64,000 nucleotides of DNA, taken from assembly GCA_024742495.1 (NCBI GenBank), contig JANSYJ010000001.1:372001-436000 (forward strand). Reading direction: 5' to 3'. The first letter of the stretch is position 1. Each line of letters opens with the position of its first letter. The stretch comes from Bacteroidota bacterium (GTDB lineage: Bacteria > Bacteroidota > Bacteroidia > Flavobacteriales > Schleiferiaceae). Shown here piece after piece: positions 27,444-36,489 of this stretch. The notes beneath the pieces were generated by a model, which saw only the letters and a program-made list of their open reading frames with translations, did no database searches and had not been told where the DNA came from. The position numbers and the translations under genes are program-made.

Positions 27444-28400
27444 ATGGACTTAAGCATTGGAATTGATATTGGGGGAACTAACAGTCCTTTCGGAATTGTT
27501 ACTCGTGAGGGGGAAGTTTTAGGCAAAGGATCAGTTAAAACTAGAGACTTTAAAGAGCCCGAAAAGTTTGCCGATGTACTATCGAGCCAAATAAAGGACG
27601 CCTTAGCGGAAATAGAGGAGCCTTACACCATTATAGGAATAGGTATTGGAGCGCCCAACGGTAATCACCATCAAGGAACAATAGAGTTTGCTCCCAACCT
27701 TCCTTGGAAAGGTGTTATTAATCTCATCGCCCTTTTTCAAAACCATTTTGATGTAGCCATCCATGTTACTAATGATGCCAATGCCGCTACCATTGGTGAG
27801 TACGTTTTTGGAAAAGCCAAGAACTTAGATAATTTCATGGTAGTGACCCTGGGTACAGGCGTGGGAAGTGGCTTTTTTAGTAATGGAAAGCTAATCTACG
27901 GCCACGACAGCTTTGCCGGGGAACTTGGGCACACAATTATTGTGCATGATGGGCGCGATTGTGCCTGTGGTAGAAAAGGCTGTTTAGAAACTTATGCCTC
28001 GGTTACTGGCTTACTGCGAACCGCGCAAATTATGCTCGCCAAGTCTTCGAGTAAGTCAATGCTTAGAGATATTCCCACCGATCAGTTAACCGGTAAGGAT
28101 ATCGGCGACTCCGCTTCAAAAGGGGATGCCTTGGCGGTGAATATATTAGACTATACCGCTAAACGATTGGCCTTTAGTCTCGCCAATGCCGTTGCCATCA
28201 CTAGCCCTGAAGCCATATTCCTTTTTGGAGGCATGGCTCGAGCTGGAGATTTACTATTAGGCCCCTTAAAGCGCTACTTTGAAGATTATCTTCTATACCT
28301 CTACAAAGGAAAAGTTCGCATTGAAATATCTGCACTCACCGAACAAAATGCGGCCGTTTTGGGAGCCTCCGCTTTGGTTTGGAATGAAACAGCAAATTAA
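27444..28400 (+). CDS. ROK-family sugar kinase (glucokinase-like)
   Basis: This 318-residue cytoplasmic kinase opens with the phosphate-binding IGIDIGGTN. It has the second ATP-binding segment GTGVGSGFF and the ROK zinc motif CACGRKGCLE, preceded by the conserved GH. A GTG at 27426 would add six residues, but the ATG at 27444 sits right before the first strand and is preferred. ROK kinases here could phosphorylate glucose, mannose or N-acetylated hexoses released by the neighbouring glycoside hydrolases. The stop codon overlaps the start of the GH92 gene by one base, a strong sign of a shared transcript and function. Confidence 0.88.
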   Translation: MDLSIGIDIGGTNSPFGIVTREGEVLGKGSVKTRDFKEPEKFADVLSSQIKDALAEIEEPYTIIGIGIGAPNGNHHQGTIEFAPNLPWKGVINLIALFQNHFDVAIHVTNDANAATIGEYVFGKAKNLDNFMVVTLGTGVGSGFFSNGKLIYGHDSFAGELGHTIIVHDGRDCACGRKGCLETYASVTGLLRTAQIMLAKSSSKSMLRDIPTDQLTGKDIGDSASKGDALAVNILDYTAKRLAFSLANAVAITSPEAIFLFGGMARAGDLLLGPLKRYFEDYLLYLYKGKVRIEISALTEQNAAVLGASALVWNETAN

Positions 28401-31291
28401 TGTATCGCCATCTCTTCGCCCTTTTTGTTCTGAGCAGCCTTTGGTCCTGCAGCCCTAAAAACACATCCCTAGCCGAAAAGGTAAATCCCTTTATTGGAAC
28501 CGGTGGGCATGGACATACCTACCCCGGGGCGGCTGCGCCCTTTGGATTTATGCAGCTAAGCCCCGATACCCGCCTCGATGGCTGGGACGGATGTGGTGGT
28601 TACCATTACAGCGATTCGGTTATTTATGGCTTTTCGCATAGCCACCTTAGCGGGACGGGAATTTCGGATTATGGCGATGTGCTCATTATGCCCTTTACCG
28701 GTCCTTCTCGCTTTAATAATGGCGCCCTAAAAGGGGTGGATAATGGCTATGCCAGTCGCTTTAATCATCAGAACGAAAGTGCCCATGCAGGTTACTATAA
28801 AGTACTTTTAGACGATTACAATATTGAGGTAGAACTCAGTGCAAGCGATAGGTCGGGCATGCATCATTACCGTTTTAATACTAGAGATACTGCGGCCATT
28901 ATTATTGATTTAGAACATCGCGACCAGCTCCTGGATCATAGTTTAAAGCTTGTTGATGAGCAACATATTCAGGGCTATAGAATTTCCAAGGCTTGGGCTC
29001 AGAAGCAATTTTTGTATTTCGACCTTGCTCTTTCTCAGCCCTCTCAGAGTGCCCAGTTTAATAGCGATACTACAAAACTCATTTTGCGCTTTAATGCTAT
29101 TGACGAGCTACTTATAAAAACAGGTATTTCTGCCGTTTCCACGGAAGGGGCGCTAGCCAATCGCGAAAGCGAAATTCCACACTGGGATTTCCATCAGCTT
29201 AAAGCTGAAACCGAAGAAAAATGGAATAAGGAGTTAGCCAAAATAAGGGTAGAAATGAACAGCGCGGAGGAAGAGCAAATCTTTTATACCGCGGCCTATC
29301 ACTCCTACCTCAACCCCAACATTTTTAAAGATAGCGATGGTAAATACCGAGGGACGGACCTAAAAATACATCAAAGTGAAAATCATGTGCCTTACACGGT
29401 ATTTTCACTTTGGGACACCTACCGCGCTACCCACCCTCTTTTTACCATCACCCAAGTGGAAAGAAGCAAGGCCTTTATTCGAACTTTTTTAGATCAATAT
29501 CAAAAAGGTGGAAAGCTTCCAATGTGGGAACTAGCGGGGAATTACACTGGATGCATGATTGGTTATCACGCAGTGCCCGTAATTGTAGATGCCTATATGA
29601 AGGGTATAGTGGATTTTGATGCCAACTTGGCCTTGGAGGCGATGTTAAGCACCGCTAATGCCGATGAACTCGGAAAAGCCTACTGGGAGGCTTATGGCTA
29701 TATGGCTTCGGATGAAGAACATGAATCGGTATCCAAAAACCTCGAGTACGCCTACAACGACTGGTGTATTGCGGTTTTCGCTCGAGCCTTGGGTAAGGAT
29801 AGCATCTATCGTCACTTTATTCAACGAGCTCAGAATTATCAAAATATTTTTGATCCTGCCACTGGCTTTATGCGGGCCAAAAGGAAACAAATGTTTCTAG
29901 AGCCTTTCGACCCTGCCGAGGTTAATTTCAATTTTACCGAAGCCAATGCCTGGCAGTATAGCTTTTACGTGCCTCATGATGTGGAGGGCCTTATAAAGCT
30001 GCATGGCGGAAAAAACAATTTGGCCCAAAAGCTAGATGAGCTCTTTACAGCCGAAGCGACTACTTCTGGACGAAAGCAGGCTGATATCACGGGTTTAATT
30101 GGGCAATACGCCCATGGCAATGAACCCAGCCACCACATGGCCTACCTCTATAATTATGTTGATGCCTCTTCTAAAAGTCAGTTAATGGTGCGGCGGCTAT
30201 TAAAAGAAATGTACCGCAATGAACCCGACGGCCTTATTGGAAATGAAGATTGTGGGCAAATGTCCTCTTGGTATGTTTTATCGGCGCTAGGGTTTTACCC
30301 TTTAAACCCGGGAAGCCCAGAGTATGCGATTGGCTCTCCACTGGTAAAGTCTGCTCAAATAAAGCTGGAGAATGGAAAAGCTTTTAATGTTAAGGTACTT
30401 AATCAAGGAGCTGATAATCCTTATATACAATCCATAAGCTGGCAAGGTGAGCCATATACCAAAGCCTGGATCAGTCATGATATGATTATGAGTGGAGGCG
30501 AACTAAGCTTCACTATGGGGCCAAAGCCCGGACCGGTTTTACAAGCTCCAAAATCGGCGATAGAAGAAGAGCTAGTTACCGCCGTACCTTATATAATTAA
30601 GGAAAGTGAAAACTTTAGGGATAGCTTAGTATTGCGATTAGCCTGTGCCGAGCCCGATGCCAAAATTTATTATTCCTTACGAGGGAATAGGGTGGACAGC
30701 AATTCTACCTTATATGAAGAGCCCATTGTACTGCGTAATAATTCGATGATTTATGCCATTGCGAAGTCCGCTAATCAAAAAAGGAGTAAAATGATCGGCT
30801 CTGTATTTGTTAAGCTAAAAACCAATCGCAGCGTGGTTTATAGCGAAAAGCCAGATCCACAATATGCCGGCGAGGGAGACTTTAGTCTTTTTGATGGTCA
30901 TAGAGGAGGTAGCGATTTTAGAACTGGAACCTGGCAGGCTTGGCAAGGAAAAAACCTTGAGCTCGAAATTGATTTGGGTTCTAAAGGAGAAACGGTATCT
31001 GAAATTAGCACCAGTCATATTCAGGATATAAAGTCTTGGATATTTCTTCCCAAAGAAGTTCGTTTTTACGGAGCCTTTAAGGCTGATGAATATGAATTCC
31101 TCGGGGCGGTTAAACCCATGCTAGCCGATACCGTTTATGGCGCTGAGCTTGAAAAACTGCGGCTTAATATAAGTGCACGGAAGCTCCATAAAATCCGCAT
31201 AGAGATAGAGGCCTATGGCCCACTTCCAAAATGGCATATTAGCGCCGGGGAAGCGAGTTGGATGTTTATGGATGAGGTTTTTATTCGCTAA
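28400..31291 (+). CDS. GH92 alpha-mannosidase lipoprotein
   Basis: This 963-residue enzyme has a lipoprotein signal (LWSC, modified Cys near 16). The N-terminal GH92 beta-domain begins with EKVNPFIGTGGHGHTYPGAA. The catalytic (alpha/alpha)6 domain carries typical GH92 segments such as GNEPSHHMAYLYNY and NEDCGQMSSWYVLSALGFYP. A C-terminal carbohydrate-binding region (about 760-963) resembles chitobiase C and discoidin (F5/8 C) domains. GH92 enzymes are calcium-dependent exo-alpha-mannosidases that trim mannose from N-glycans. The gene overlaps the ROK gene by one base upstream and converges on the GH2 gene with an 11-base overlap. The lipid anchor places it at the outer membrane, probably facing outward or into the periplasm. 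Confidence 0.92.
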   Translation: MYRHLFALFVLSSLWSCSPKNTSLAEKVNPFIGTGGHGHTYPGAAAPFGFMQLSPDTRLDGWDGCGGYHYSDSVIYGFSHSHLSGTGISDYGDVLIMPFTGPSRFNNGALKGVDNGYASRFNHQNESAHAGYYKVLLDDYNIEVELSASDRSGMHHYRFNTRDTAAIIIDLEHRDQLLDHSLKLVDEQHIQGYRISKAWAQKQFLYFDLALSQPSQSAQFNSDTTKLILRFNAIDELLIKTGISAVSTEGALANRESEIPHWDFHQLKAETEEKWNKELAKIRVEMNSAEEEQIFYTAAYHSYLNPNIFKDSDGKYRGTDLKIHQSENHVPYTVFSLWDTYRATHPLFTITQVERSKAFIRTFLDQYQKGGKLPMWELAGNYTGCMIGYHAVPVIVDAYMKGIVDFDANLALEAMLSTANADELGKAYWEAYGYMASDEEHESVSKNLEYAYNDWCIAVFARALGKDSIYRHFIQRAQNYQNIFDPATGFMRAKRKQMFLEPFDPAEVNFNFTEANAWQYSFYVPHDVEGLIKLHGGKNNLAQKLDELFTAEATTSGRKQADITGLIGQYAHGNEPSHHMAYLYNYVDASSKSQLMVRRLLKEMYRNEPDGLIGNEDCGQMSSWYVLSALGFYPLNPGSPEYAIGSPLVKSAQIKLENGKAFNVKVLNQGADNPYIQSISWQGEPYTKAWISHDMIMSGGELSFTMGPKPGPVLQAPKSAIEEELVTAVPYIIKESENFRDSLVLRLACAEPDAKIYYSLRGNRVDSNSTLYEEPIVLRNNSMIYAIAKSANQKRSKMIGSVFVKLKTNRSVVYSEKPDPQYAGEGDFSLFDGHRGGSDFRTGTWQAWQGKNLELEIDLGSKGETVSEISTSHIQDIKSWIFLPKEVRFYGAFKADEYEFLGAVKPMLADTVYGAELEKLRLNISARKLHKIRIEIEAYGPLPKWHISAGEASWMFMDEVFIR

Positions 31292-33476
31292 AAAACAAGG
31301 CTTCTACGTAAGCTAGCTTGTAGTTTTCTTGAAAAGACTTGCTGGCTTCTTCTTTCCAAAGATCGATTGTATAAACACCGGCTTTAGTAAAGTTTCGATT
31401 GATGGTGACTGCCTGGGTCCTTACATTTTGCTTTTGGTAGCGCAAGGTGAGCTCTAGCCTCCTTGGTTTTTCAAGCACTATCGTGAGAATACCATTATCG
31501 ATATACCAAAAATCATTTCTAAAGCCCTTGCGCACCGTACGGTAGGCCTTTTTCTCCTTTCCAAAATAATCAATGATACTCCAGGAAGGGCCCGGCCAAC
31601 AGTCATTCAACTGCCACATTAATGAACCCATGCAAAAGCCCTGCTGGGAACGATGCGCTCTTATAGCCCTCTCTAGGGCCTTGCTTTGCACCTCTTGACT
31701 AGCTTTAATGAAGCTCTCAAAATCTTTTGGCTTGCTGTAATACTTCTCTACTTGTCGTTCTATTTCCGCATTGCCGATATAGCTCTTTTGTCGGTTTTGC
31801 ATGGCTTTGGAGCCTAAATACAAACTCGAATCTGCCATTACCCTGCGCATTGTTTTAAAAGCTGGAAAGGATTGAAAACCATACTCCACCATAAAACGAC
31901 CAACGTTTACATCAAAGGCCTCAAAATCATCTCCTCCATGCCAAACTCCCCAATAGTGCATACTGCTGTGCTTAAAATTTTCAGCAGTGCCCCAGTTACT
32001 TAGCGGAGAGCTGGGGGTGTATGGTCTTTTTTGTAAGTCATCAAATTTTGCAATTTGTGTCGGTATGAGGGAGTCAAAAAGGTTTTTGTAACCCTTCCAT
32101 AAAATCATTGAATCTTGCTTGGAATAGGCGAATTGCTTCTGCCAACCCCAGTTTTTCCAAGCTACTTCAATTTCATTATTTCCGCACCAAATAACTATGG
32201 AGGTATGCTTTCTTAAACGACGAATATTGTCTTCTACTTCTTTGGCAACATTGTTTAAGAAACTCCTTTGGTCCGCGGGATACATGGTGCCTGCGAACAT
32301 AAAGTCCTGCCAAACCATAATACCCAGACTATCACATAAGTGGTAAAAAATATCTTTTTCATAAACGCCTCCACCCCATACGCGCAGCATATTCATATTA
32401 GCATTTGCCGCTTGTAGCAATAAAGACCGATACTTGCGCTTAGAAACCCTCGGTAAAAGCATATCCTGCGGCACATAATTCGCTCCTTTGGCGAAAATGG
32501 GCACACCATTAATTTTAAAGTAAAAAGAGGTTCCAATAGAATCTGCTTCGTTTACCAAGTCTACCGTTCTCAATCCGTAACAAAATGGAAACTCATCCAA
32601 AAGTTGCCCATTTCTAAGCAGGCGTAAAGTGTCGTAATACAAATGGGCATCTCCATAACCCTTAGGCCACCAAAGTTTCGCTTTTTCTATTTTCTTGATT
32701 AGAGGAGGATAGCGGTTCAAGGCTCCTTTTTCTTTAAGGATTGGAAACTCTTGTCCTTGAAATTGAATGCTTAAATTAGGCTCATGATCAGCAATATCAT
32801 AGGCAAATTGGGCAAAGACAGTGGAATCTCTTATCGCTAAAACTGAAACCTCAAGCTCTCGAATACGTGGCTGGTTTTTCCTCAAATACACCTTACGGTA
32901 GATGCCACAAGTTACCAATCGCGGTGCCCAATCCCAGCCAAAATGATAAGCTGCCTTTCGGCTGAAGGGACTAACTTTTAAATCCCCAGCCTCCGAACCA
33001 GCAGCTAATTTTCTGGGATAAGCTTTTACTTCCTTTTGGTGAAACGTATAGGGTGAGGTAAACACCACTTTTAATTGATGCTCCCCGATTGAAAAATTTG
33101 ATAAATCGAACTCCCAAGTTCGAAACATATTTGTGCAAGAACCCAGAAGCGAATCGTCCACAAATATTTCTGCATAAGTATCTAAGCCTTCAAAAACTAA
33201 GCTTTGCTTAGACTGATCCTTTAAATTAAAACTGCAGCGATAAGTCCAATTTTTCTCTTCAATCCATTGGTAGCGCTGCTCATTATTCTCAAAATAAATA
33301 TTCTCAATTAGCCCCTCACGCATTAAATCTTGGTGGACCGTCCCAGGAACTTTAGCCTCGCGCCACTGGCTCTCTCCCTCCATTTTAAACTCCCAATTGC
33401 TATGCAAGAGCTGCTTCATCTGACCTTGAGCAAAATGAACGAAAGTGCAGAGTAGAATTAACTTAAAAAGCTTCAT
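31281..33476 (-). CDS. GH2 beta-mannosidase
   Basis: This 731-residue enzyme has a signal peptide ending in Phe-Ala-Gln-Gly, an N-terminal galactose-binding-like domain, a beta-sandwich and a TIM-barrel domain. The GH2 acid/base Glu is seen at 435 in WCGNNE, and the nucleophile Glu at 531 in MVEYGFQSFP. These are the beta-mannosidase subgroup signatures. It should remove the core beta-1,4-mannose left after GH92 trimming. Length is somewhat short for the family, as the C-terminal accessory domain is reduced. It follows cutC with a 4-base overlap (ATGA type) and therefore forms an operon with cutC and the GH20 gene. Confidence 0.9.
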   Translation of the reverse strand: MKLFKLILLCTFVHFAQGQMKQLLHSNWEFKMEGESQWREAKVPGTVHQDLMREGLIENIYFENNEQRYQWIEEKNWTYRCSFNLKDQSKQSLVFEGLDTYAEIFVDDSLLGSCTNMFRTWEFDLSNFSIGEHQLKVVFTSPYTFHQKEVKAYPRKLAAGSEAGDLKVSPFSRKAAYHFGWDWAPRLVTCGIYRKVYLRKNQPRIRELEVSVLAIRDSTVFAQFAYDIADHEPNLSIQFQGQEFPILKEKGALNRYPPLIKKIEKAKLWWPKGYGDAHLYYDTLRLLRNGQLLDEFPFCYGLRTVDLVNEADSIGTSFYFKINGVPIFAKGANYVPQDMLLPRVSKRKYRSLLLQAANANMNMLRVWGGGVYEKDIFYHLCDSLGIMVWQDFMFAGTMYPADQRSFLNNVAKEVEDNIRRLRKHTSIVIWCGNNEIEVAWKNWGWQKQFAYSKQDSMILWKGYKNLFDSLIPTQIAKFDDLQKRPYTPSSPLSNWGTAENFKHSSMHYWGVWHGGDDFEAFDVNVGRFMVEYGFQSFPAFKTMRRVMADSSLYLGSKAMQNRQKSYIGNAEIERQVEKYYSKPKDFESFIKASQEVQSKALERAIRAHRSQQGFCMGSLMWQLNDCWPGPSWSIIDYFGKEKKAYRTVRKGFRNDFWYIDNGILTIVLEKPRRLELTLRYQKQNVRTQAVTINRNFTKAGVYTIDLWKEEASKSFQENYKLAYVEALFFSE

Positions 33477-34168
33477 TTTTTAAAGGCCATTATCTTTCTA
33501 ACTTTCGCTTCATCCGATATTAAACGGGCTCCCATTCCAAAGGGCCTAGTCGACTCGAAAGAACCCACGGTAAAATGAACCGCATCAATGCCAGATTTGC
33601 TAAATGCCGGCATGTTTTGGGGGGCCACACCCGATCCCGCCATAATTTCTATGCGTCCTTTGGATTTTTCTTTAAGCTCCCTAATTAGGTCCAGACCATC
33701 AATAGCTTTAGCTTGTTGACCAGAAGTTAAAAGGCGGTAAAAACCCAGGTCTATGAGCTGGTCCAAAGCACTCAATGGTTCTGGCGTGAAGTCAAAAGCA
33801 CGATGACAAACAGGAATCATATTATACCTGTGTGCCATGTCAACAAGGCGCTTATTTGCTTGAAGATCTATGCCTAAACGCTCGTTCAAAATACCAAATA
33901 CCACTCCTTTCACACCAATGCCTGCCATTTCCTCAATGTCGAGGGCCAGCAAGTCAATTTGCTCCTCCGAATATTGAAAACCGCCAGCAAGAGGTCTAAT
34001 CATCGCAAAAACATCAAGGTCTACCGCTTGCATTACCTGCTTCACTAAAGCAGAACTAGGGCTGATGCCACCTTCATGTAAGGCGGCACAAAGTTCTAGC
34101 CGATCGGCACCATATTTTGCGGCCAACTTTGCTCCTTCCAAGGATTCTATACAGGCTTCAAATTCCAT
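33473..34168 (-). CDS. cutC: CutC-family TIM-barrel protein
   Basis: This 231-residue protein matches the CutC family: a TIM barrel with GADRLELCAALHEGG near the start, then FAMIRPLAGGFQYSEEQ, GVVFGILN and a FTPEPLSALDQLI segment. CutC was named for copper tolerance, but that role is disputed. Its placement between GH20 and GH2 genes with 1-4 base overlaps suggests a role tied to sugar use. No signal peptide is present, so it is cytoplasmic. The family assignment is firm; the biochemical role is not. Confidence 0.88.
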   Translation of the reverse strand: MEFEACIESLEGAKLAAKYGADRLELCAALHEGGISPSSALVKQVMQAVDLDVFAMIRPLAGGFQYSEEQIDLLALDIEEMAGIGVKGVVFGILNERLGIDLQANKRLVDMAHRYNMIPVCHRAFDFTPEPLSALDQLIDLGFYRLLTSGQQAKAIDGLDLIRELKEKSKGRIEIMAGSGVAPQNMPAFSKSGIDAVHFTVGSFESTRPFGMGARLISDEAKVRKIMAFKK

Positions 34169-36429
34169 TATTCCACTATAATTTCATCAATAAAAATCCA
34201 AGCATCTGCGCCAGCTGCTTCATGCCAAGTAGGAACGGTTCCCACATTTTTGGCGATAAGCTTAATAAAGCGTGCCTCATTTTTCCCGAGCACCTCCAAG
34301 TTTATTAGTTGTTGGCCCCTTTGCTTTGGGTCCAAACTTGGACTATCCACACCCATAAGTTGCCAGTTTTCACCGTCATTGGAAAGCTCCACTCGATACC
34401 AATCGGGGCGGAATATCCAGGCATTATTGTAATGATAAAAATTAGAGCTCACTCTCTTAATAAGCTTCACTTGACCGAGGTCGATTATTACTTCCACATC
34501 GTTCTTAGAAAAGCCTTGCCATTGGCCATCTCTAAAGTTAAGGGAGCCTAACGTACCATTCACTAAGGCCACTTTTCCTCCCGCGGAATACCATTTTTCG
34601 AAGGGACTAAGGTATTTGGCTTTACAGGCTAGGGCCTGATGAAAACTAAAGTTTTGCGCTACCGAATCACCATAGGCGCTGCCGTTTTTATAAGCTTGCG
34701 CTGATAGACTTCCAGACTCGATAAGGTCAAAGCCCCAAGGGCCCTCTTTTCCCTTCCATTTAACATTTAGGTCTAGTTGCTCGAGCTTTCGCTTGGCGCC
34801 GATAAACACCTTGGCACTATCCAGGTATACTTCGGAATAAATCGAAGCGGCTACCGTTTCCGGACCATAATTTACAGCAAGCGCCTCTAAGCGCGGATAG
34901 TGAAATTGCATGCGATCATAAAAATCTTGAAAGTTTCGCTCTTGGGGGTAAGACCATAATACTTCGGCCAGCCCTTGCATTCGGGGGTTTACTTTATAAT
35001 CTAAATTATCTTCATCCGGAACGTGCTCCGTCCACATATTGCACTCTGCGCCTAGGATATAGCGTGCTTCTTCTGGACTGAGTTCCTTTGGTATAGGGTC
35101 GAAGGAATAGATTTTTTGCAGATCAATGCGTTCCAGTCCATAATCGAGGTAGCAATGGCTGGTTGGCGACATAATTGCGAAATGCTGGGCACGTGCCGCG
35201 GCAATTCCTCCCTCTATACCACGCCAACTCTGAACGGTTGCCTGAGGCGATAGTCCACCCTCTAGGATTTCATCCCAACCTATGAGTTTACGTCCCTTTG
35301 CGTTTAAAAATGCCTCAATGCGTTTTATAAAATAAGATTGTAGTTCATGTTCATCCGAAAGGCCTTCCGCTTCCATTCTAGCTTGGCATTTACTACAATT
35401 CTCCCAACGATACTTTGGTGCTTCATCGCCCCCGATATGAATATATTCTGAAGGGAAAATCGCCATCACCTCCTCCAAAATAGTTTCTAAAAAAGTGAAG
35501 GTTTCATCATTCCCGGCGCAATAAATTTCCTTAAAAACACCCCAGTCATTTACCACTTGAATGGTTGAATCGGCTCCTAAACAGGAAAATTGTGGATAAG
35601 CCGCAAGGGCAGCCTGAGAATGCCCTGGTAACTCAATTTCGGGAATTATGGTAATATGTCGTTCCTGCGCATAGGCCACTAGTTCCTGCAGCTGGGCCTT
35701 GGTGTAATATCCGCCATAGCGACTCCCATCCTGCTCCATGCGCCAAGAAGCGACACTATTAAGCTTTGGATAGGCCTCACTTTCAATTCGCCAGCCTTGG
35801 TCCTCGGTGAGGTGCAAATGGAGAACATTCATTTTATAAAGGGCCAGCAGATCTACATATTTCTTAATGGTTTTCAACTCAAAAAAGTGTCGACAAACAT
35901 CCAGTAACATTCCTCGATGTTGGAAAGACGGTTCATCCTTTATATGCAGATTGGGAATTGCCCAGGCATCGGCCTTTTCCTGGCTTAAAAAAGCGGGGGG
36001 CATTAATTGTCGAATAGTCTGAATAGCCCGCATTATTCCCGCTGCACTATTCGCTTCCACGCTTATAAAGTCCGCTTTAATTTTTAGCTCATAAGCCTCT
36101 GAATTAGCGTTAATCGTGCTTAGCTTAAGGTGAACAGCTTTACTAATTTGCCTTTCGGTTGAAGAAAGTTCGACTTGATTTTCACTTCCCAGTACTTCCT
36201 TAAAAATCCCTTGTAAATAGTTGGCGCTTTGCTTTAGACTAGGCTCGTAATAAATAATGGTATTCTCATCCCAAATAAAGGGATCCGCTGATCCGATTTG
36301 TAAGTATTTAGGCTGCGGAACTAAAGCAATTTGCTCAATTGCTTTTTGCGCGATTGGCTTGGGAGCATCTGCGCAAGCGGCCAGTAAAAAGACCAGGCTT
36401 AGAAAGAAAAGACTTGATTTCAATTTCAT
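34168..36429 (-). CDS. GH20 beta-N-acetylhexosaminidase lipoprotein
   Basis: From the ATG at 36429 this is a 753-residue lipoprotein (lipobox LLAAC). An in-frame ATG at 36453 would add eight residues before the signal. Domains are a GH20b N-domain, a TIM-barrel catalytic domain with the Asp-Glu pair in HIGGDEAP (Glu is the acid/base and Asp orients the acetamide), and a C-terminal discoidin-like (F5/8 C) domain from about 610. It should remove terminal GlcNAc or GalNAc. It overlaps cutC by one base and heads the minus-strand operon GH20, cutC, GH2, facing the ROK-GH92 pair. Confidence 0.92.
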   Translation of the reverse strand: MKLKSSLFFLSLVFLLAACADAPKPIAQKAIEQIALVPQPKYLQIGSADPFIWDENTIIYYEPSLKQSANYLQGIFKEVLGSENQVELSSTERQISKAVHLKLSTINANSEAYELKIKADFISVEANSAAGIMRAIQTIRQLMPPAFLSQEKADAWAIPNLHIKDEPSFQHRGMLLDVCRHFFELKTIKKYVDLLALYKMNVLHLHLTEDQGWRIESEAYPKLNSVASWRMEQDGSRYGGYYTKAQLQELVAYAQERHITIIPEIELPGHSQAALAAYPQFSCLGADSTIQVVNDWGVFKEIYCAGNDETFTFLETILEEVMAIFPSEYIHIGGDEAPKYRWENCSKCQARMEAEGLSDEHELQSYFIKRIEAFLNAKGRKLIGWDEILEGGLSPQATVQSWRGIEGGIAAARAQHFAIMSPTSHCYLDYGLERIDLQKIYSFDPIPKELSPEEARYILGAECNMWTEHVPDEDNLDYKVNPRMQGLAEVLWSYPQERNFQDFYDRMQFHYPRLEALAVNYGPETVAASIYSEVYLDSAKVFIGAKRKLEQLDLNVKWKGKEGPWGFDLIESGSLSAQAYKNGSAYGDSVAQNFSFHQALACKAKYLSPFEKWYSAGGKVALVNGTLGSLNFRDGQWQGFSKNDVEVIIDLGQVKLIKRVSSNFYHYNNAWIFRPDWYRVELSNDGENWQLMGVDSPSLDPKQRGQQLINLEVLGKNEARFIKLIAKNVGTVPTWHEAAGADAWIFIDEIIVE

Positions 36430-36489
36430 TGAGGCTGAAATTAGGAAATTCATGTCTCTTAGTGACTAGGCCGCAGGCACTAGCTCTAA

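Noticed and set aside
27444-36429. Complete polysaccharide utilisation locus
   Set aside because: No SusC/SusD pair, sensor or endo-acting enzyme is present, so only a glycosidase cluster can be claimed.
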